A stretch of DNA of 64,000 bases, from contig JBCAQO010000004.1 of assembly GCA_039111635.1 (NCBI GenBank), forward strand, positions 1,054,001 through 1,118,000, given 5' to 3'. The notes beneath the pieces are model-generated. The model made no database searches and was not told the DNA's origin. It saw only the letters and a program-made list of their open reading frames with translations. Position 1 is the first letter of the stretch; each line of letters opens with the position of its first letter. This document shows, piece after piece, positions 58,657-64,000 of this stretch. Both the position numbers and the translations under genes were made by a program. The DNA is from Heterobasidion occidentale (taxonomy: Eukaryota > Basidiomycota > Agaricomycetes > Russulales > Bondarzewiaceae).

Positions 58657-59014
58657 ATATCGTTTGTAAGCATCCAAATGTAATCAATCTCTTCGCGTTT
58701 ACGTTCGATCAAAATTCGGACTCAACTGACTTGTGCTAAGTACATCCTACGATGTCCCAATCTCTCCTCTCAAATCTCGCCTCGTTTGAATAACGACTAA
58801 TAGTGGACGCAGGCTGTCAGTCTAAGCACTCGACTAGTCGCATGCGTTATTTTTAGATTCTCAGTCTCGTCTGTCCAATTTGGTCCAGGACGGAAACTGC
58901 GTGCAGTTGTATTCAACATCAGCCTCTTCGAACTAGAACAAGGTAGCAGTATAAAAGAGCGGCGCATGCATTAGATGACAGACTAAGACTCCGTCTTCTG
59001 CACCTCCACTGGCC
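58657..59014. promoter_or_regulatory. oxalate decarboxylase promoter region
   Basis: TATAAAAG at 58950-58957 lies about 65 bp before the ATG at 59015. The rest is unassigned intergenic sequence. Confidence 0.5.
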
Positions 59015-61184
59015 ATGCTCCACTTCTTCAGCTCGCTCCAGCTTTGCGCTCTGTTCCTCACTCTCTCGGTTTCTGCGGCCCCTGCTAGCAAGCCGTCTGC
59101 GCTGATAGTTGGCACTTTGACAACATCGGTTTTAGGCTCCCCCAGCTTAGTGTCGGCAGCTAGCCCAAGTCCGACAGTTCCTTTGGCGACTGACAGCCCC
59201 AATGCTCCTGCCTTCCACGCGGGAGCAGACATTCAACCTGAGCCTATACGCGGTAAACTCGGCAGCATCATCATCGGTCCACAGAATGTGGAGATAGACA
59301 GACAGAATCCTGACTTCCTTGCACCTCCTACTACGGATAGTGGCGAAGTGTGCGTAGTTCGCGCAATCGGGCGTGTGCCTCGTACTGACGATTCAATCCT
59401 AGCCTCAATGCAAAGTGGCCCTTCAGTCTGAGTCACAATCGTCTGCAGACCGGGGGTTGGGCCAGACAGCAGAATAGTGAGCCTCTCTGAAACAATGCGA
59501 TATCATGCTGCTGACTTTCGTACATTTCAGTCAATGATATGCCAATTGCTAAACGTCTGTTGCCAACTACGTTCGTTCACCCATCATTGCTCACTAATGC
59601 GATCACAGAGATGGCCGGCGTCAACATGCGACTTGAACCTGGCGCTGTTCGGTACGTGCCTACTTCTGATAGAGTATCGTCATTCTGAACGCCACTTCCA
59701 GAGAGTTGCACTGGCACCAAACATCCGAAGTATATACCTTTCCCACTGTTCATTCTCAACTCAAATACTGAACCATCGTGTGGCATTTTTCAGTGGGCCT
59801 ATGTCATAAAGGTGTGTCTCTTCGATCACTTTCAGTATCTCAATATTCAAACATCCTCGGGCAGGGATCAACTCAAATAACGGCCGTGGATCAGGATGGA
59901 AAGAACTACTTGGCTAATGTGGTACGCTTCTCTGAATTGCATCAATAGTCGACACTCTAACAACACTCGACAACTTAGAATGCAGGTGATATCTGGTACT
60001 TCCCACCAGGTGTTCCACACTCTCTACAGGCAACCAATGAATCTGCCGAGGGCACCGAGTTCCTACTAGTTTGTTACGTTGTTTTTCATTTGCGACTCCC
60101 GTTTTCAACCGCATCCACAGGTCTTTGATGACGGTGATTTCAGCGAAGACGCAACTTTCCTGGTACGGTGGTTTATCTGAGGCCATTACCAAATATTGCG
60201 CTCACGTACTGACTTTGGCTGATTAGCTGACGGATTGGCTTGCGCATATCCCGAAGGAGGTGATCGCTAAGAACTTTCAGACAGACATATCGGCATTCAA
60301 TAGCATCCCTGCCAAAGAGCTGTACATCTTTCCCTCAGGTTTGCACCTACACCAATTATTCAGGTGATACCATCTGACGTATGTTTCTCAGAGGTTCCAT
60401 CTCTAGATGCCGTTCCTGTCCCAGATCCTCAAGGTCAAGTTCCTAACGCCCTATCTTTCGCCATGTCGAAGATGAATGCGACTCGATCGGGAGGCGGAAC
60501 CATCAAGATTGTGGATTCAACTATTTTCCCCATCGCGAAAACTCTTGCTGTCGCGGACGTGACTGTTGAACCTGGAGCCATGAGAGAATTACACGTCAGT
60601 TCTATTGGCTGTATAGAGGCACCCCTGATTGACGCTGTGGACATTAGTGGCATCCCACTCAAGACGAATGGACTTACTTCATGTAAGTCTTCTCCACTCG
60701 TCTCGCTGTTCACGCCTTGACTCTTTTCACGCAGTGAAGGGAACGCTCGCATCACTGTATTTGCTTCTCAAAGCAACGCTCGGACGTTCGACTACCAGCC
60801 AGGCGACGTGGGATACGTTCCCGCGACCTACGGTCTGTCGTTATTCAATTCTGTGATATCTATATTGCTCATACGGCGAGTTCAGGGCACTATGTCGAGA
60901 ATGTTGGCAACACGACGTTGCATTATCTTGAGATCTTTAAGACCGGTGAGCAAACAATCATATCATCTGATCCGCACCCTTATGATCCACCTTAGATCGG
61001 TTCCAGGATGTCAGCCTAAGCCAAGTGAGAGCGTTCATATAATACTGTTTATTAATTCTCTACTCACCCCTTATGCCAGTGGCTTGCCCTTACTCCGCCT
61101 GCACTGGTCAAAGCTCATCTCGGCCTCAGCGATGCGACGATTGCCACATTCAAAAAGACGAAACAATATGTTGTTGGTGTCTGA
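59015..61184 (+). CDS. oxalate decarboxylase (bicupin), secreted
   Basis: Manganese enzyme converting oxalate to formate and CO2, common in wood-decay fungi. A signal peptide (LHFFSSLQLCALFLTLSVSA) precedes a Ser/Pro linker. Cupin 1 has RELHWHQTSEWAYVIK and PPGVPHSLQ; cupin 2 has RELHWHPTQDEWTYF and GHYVENVGNTTLHYLE, so both HxH...E...H metal sites are present. The lid region reads FDDGDFSEDATFLLTDW, keeping the Glu needed for decarboxylation. It ends WLALTPPALVKAHLGL and KKTKQYVVGV. About sixteen short introns are needed and all junctions examined stay in frame, so the gene looks intact. Confidence 0.92.
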
Positions 61185-61515
61185 AGCGCTGTATCGGTAT
61201 GACCATGGCCGTCCTGGTGTCCTTGTTGTCCCCATTATACTTTTTTGAAGCAGATTTTCGTGATGCACCTGGTAATTCTGAATATGCGGAGAGGATGAAG
61301 CCTCTCTTTCAATCCTCAAGGCTTCACAAAGCCTCACCGCCGACACAAAACAATGAGACTTTAGAGAGGTGCTGGACGTTGAGAGAAATTTGGCATATAG
61401 GTCACTTAGAAACTCAAATAAGATTATAATAATCCCGCACTTCGATTACTCAGCGAACATAAATTATGCAAATAGGGAAGGGCTCTACGTTCATCGAGAT
61501 CTCAACCCGGCGACC
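61185..61515. other. short intergenic region
   Basis: Between oxalate decarboxylase and the methylesterase gene, same strand. No gene seen. Confidence 0.4.
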
Positions 61516-63243
61516 ATGTCAGATTTATATCGCTCTGCAATGCAGGCCAGGATCTCAAAGTTACCACAACTACCTCTTGGTGATGAGGATGAGGATGAGG
61601 ATGAGGAAGTCAGAGACTCCATCGCGGCGCTTCCGAGTTCTATGGGACCACCACGGTAAGAATGCACAAGATTCATATGCCACCTGCTTTTATATGCTTT
61701 TGATCAACCATCGACTTACTCACTGTCGCATAGAACTAGGGCCCGTAAACAGCCAAATCTTGCGTACACGCCTATATCAGCCTCGTCATACTTCTCCGAG
61801 GCGTTGCAAGTCGCCGTGCCAGCTTCTGGACTGGACATGCGCGTTTATTATACCCCACCGCGCGCCCCGCAGGGTGATGAAACTGGCACTGTCATGGTGT
61901 GTCACCATGGTGCGGGGTTCTCTGGGCTCTCCTTTGCGTGCTTCGCCAAAGAAGTCGCTGAGATGACCCAGGGTGAGTGTGGGGTAATGTCTATTGACGC
62001 TAGAAGACATGGTAAGTCCTCAAGAATTCCTCATATTATCCATCAAATGCTTTGTGGTCCCGACTTTCTGGCATCTGAGTTTGGTATGATGCTCGAGCCA
62101 ATGCACCGAACAAGTGCACGAGCATAGAGCGCAATATCTCTGTCGTGAGATTGTTCCAGCATGTTGTTTATCTTCGGTCGTAGCCATGCCGTTTATCTCG
62201 AAAATATAAATGAATTAATGTTCCGATGAATGTTTTCCTCGTAGGGAAAACAATGCCTTCTAATGGCAGCTTGGACGAAGACCTTTCAGTCGATATCCTC
62301 GTGACCGACCTGGTCAATCTCCTTCAAACTGTATTTCCGGATCCTGTGAAGGCGCCTTCTTTCTTTGTAGGTGTCCAAAATCTGAGTTGAAAAAATTATC
62401 TCAAGGTGCACAAGCACAGCTCGTGGGACATAGTATGGGCGGTGCTGTTATTGTGCGTGCGTGCCCACACCTCCTTACCGGAAAATACAAGGTAGGCGGT
62501 GTAGCGGTACTCGATGTTGTTGAAGGTATGTCTCGCATTTTTCTGCTACCCCTCCCATACAACTTGGTTTTTTTGTCACAGGATCCGCTATTGAAGCCCT
62601 CCCGCACATGCCCATCATCCTGAACTCCCGCCCTGAAGGGTTTGATAGTATCGAAGAAGCCATTCAGTGGCAGTAGGTGTTTTCAACTCTTCTATCCGTG
62701 GCTACGGTCTAGTTTATGATTCTTGGCTCAGCGTGTCAGCCAATCAAATACGCAACCCTACTTCAGCCCGCGTATCTGTCCCTTCTCTGATAATCGAGGC
62801 TCCCTCCGACCCTCGCACACTCCGTTCGTATCCCTTCATATGGCGAACCCCGCTCCGGTCCACTGGACCTTACTGGGAAAGTGCGTGAATCGCTCACTGA
62901 AATCTTTCAACGTTCACTGATATCTGCGTTCGATTTCAGGTTGGTTTACTGGTCTCTCTGCCTCTTTCCTGAACGCGCGCACCGCCCGCCTGCTAGTCCT
63001 CGCGGGGACTGATCGACTAGATAAAGAGCTCATGATCGGCCAGATGCAGGGCAAATTCCAGATGGTCGTTGTTCCTGGTACAGGGCACATGTTGCATGAG
63101 GTATGTCTTGGTGGATTTTCTGTCTCATTGCCGACCAACTCCTCGTCCAGGACGATCCCACTAAACTAGCAGAGACCCTTGTCGAATTCTGGAGACGCAA
63201 CGAGCGTGTGGTGGTGGGAGTGAAGAAAGTGGGCGATCTATGA
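61516..63243 (+). CDS. PPME1: protein phosphatase methylesterase 1
   Basis: Alpha/beta hydrolase that removes the C-terminal methyl ester from the PP2A catalytic subunit. An acidic run (DEDEDEDEE, coded by four GATGAG hexamers) lies near residue 25. Then come [27 protein letters not shown], the nucleophile motif [28 protein letters not shown], and [11 protein letters not shown] with the catalytic His. It ends VGVKKVGDL. The introns, including a long one of about 230 nt (62012-62244), all join in frame. Yeast counterpart is PPE1. Confidence 0.92.
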
Positions 63244-63347
63244 TCTTCTCACCGCATTTGAAGAGAAGAAACAAAGCTGTAGTATCCCTAAGTGTATCTT
63301 ACTTTTTGCTCGTTGTATACCAATCGCAGCTACAGGTCTGGATAAAA

Positions 63348-64000
63348 TCACATTACCCTCGAATCTTCCTTTTCATCTGTCTTCCCTTTTCCTTCCCCGA
63401 TCCCGCCGCTGACAGGTGTTCCCGCGAACTTCTCCCTCAGAGCATGATACTTTCTCCTCTGAGCTCGACTCACGCTGGGCCCCACCTTCTCCAGAGCCTT
63501 ATCAAAATCATGCACACCCACCTGAACAGCCTCCCCTCCAGCATTTCCCTCTTCGCCCAAGCCACCATCCATTTCCTCTAAAGTTCCCAAAGTTCTTCGA
63601 AGGGCCAATACACCCGCTTCCCTGACAACTGCAGCTAAGTCGGCACCACTGTACCCGTCCCCGCGCTCCCGCACTAGTGTCTCGACTGCCTCTTTCGCGC
63701 CGTCAGGGCCCAACGGCAGCTTCCGCATCATTGTGCGCACGATCTCCACTCGCTCATCTGCAGTTGGGAGGTCGACGTAGAGCAGTTTGTCGAGGCGGCC
63801 GGGGCGGCACATAGCCGGGTCAATCATGTCGGGGCGATTGGTTGCGCCCAGGACGAAAACGCCTTTACGGGAGTCCAACCCGTCAAGTTCAGTCAAAAGG
63901 GTGTTCACAACGCGTGCAGAAGATTCAGACTAGAGAATAAGTGAGTACGAGGGGTAGGCAGAAAATGAGGGCGAACGTGAACTCACAAGGCTCTCGTCTC
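63348..64000 (-). CDS. RIX7: AAA ATPase, RIX7/NVL-type, C-terminal part
   Basis: The gene is cut by the window edge; only the C-terminal part is seen. Exons 64000-63987 and 63929-63348 flank a GTGAGT...CTAG intron. Seen: SESSARVVNTLLTELDGLD, VFVLGATNRPDMIDPAMCRP, GRLDKLLYVDLP and GYSGADLAAVVREAGVLALR, the second-region, sensor-1 and sensor-2 parts of a D2 AAA domain. The LDG(L)DSRKGVFV and YVDLP wording fits RIX7/NVL, which releases factors from pre-60S ribosomes in the nucleolus. CDC48-type relatives are less likely. Confidence 0.85.

Overview
The window is nuclear DNA of a basidiomycete fungus, almost certainly an agaricomycete. Protein genes are split by many short introns (about 50-75 nt, GT-AG, one probable GC-AG). 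The gene families are typical of that class: FunK1-type kinase, CHAT-TPR protein, F-box proteins in tandem, DyP-type peroxidase and fungal oxalate decarboxylase. No rRNA, tRNA, CRISPR array or bacterial-style operon was seen. All intron positions given here were inferred by eye from splice motifs and protein similarity; no transcript data were available.

Layout. 0.3-3.9 kb (-): a decayed CHAT-TPR gene. 4-7.6 kb: no gene I can support. 7.6-9.9 kb (+): FunK1 kinase gene with two homopolymer frameshifts. 11-13.1 kb (-): SAM-like, coiled-coil, tail-anchored protein. 13.5-16.4 kb (+): two related F-box genes, both broken. 17.1-18.7 kb (-): a possible 49-residue membrane protein and succinate dehydrogenase subunit C. 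19.6-21.5 kb (+): a possible mini-gene and HMG-box gene 1. 22.5-26.6 kb (+): a 2.3-kb tandem duplication carrying a multi-pass membrane protein gene; the first copy is broken, the second intact. 27.1-44.1 kb is strikingly GC-rich and gene-dense: a hypothetical protein, POP5, an AONS-family enzyme, a hypothetical protein, COA6, a TBC Rab-GAP, an LRR-type protein, a damaged macro-domain gene and a MINDY deubiquitinase. 44.6-45.8 kb (-): HMG-box gene 2. 47.4-63.2 kb: hypothetical protein, DyP peroxidase, Ser-rich membrane protein, a MITE-like element, HINT hydrolase, oxalate decarboxylase and PP2A methylesterase. The right edge cuts a RIX7/NVL-type AAA ATPase.

How the genes relate. They are not a pathway cluster. 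Housekeeping genes (SDHC, COA6, POP5, PPME1, RIX7, HINT) sit among accessory families. SDHC and COA6 both serve the mitochondrial respiratory chain. DyP peroxidase and oxalate decarboxylase fit a lignocellulose-decaying or litter lifestyle. The two HMG-box genes, 24 kb apart and in opposite orientation, share three promoter blocks at similar spacing and look like co-regulated paralogs; this is the most interesting signal in the window.

Caution. Several genes that should be functional (AONS, TBC, DyP, SDHC, HMG 1) carry one or two single-base frameshifts. Either the assembly keeps uncorrected indels or this haplotype is decaying. The CHAT-TPR, F-box and first membrane-protein copies carry stops, lost splice sites or multi-base changes as well, so I call those real pseudogenes.
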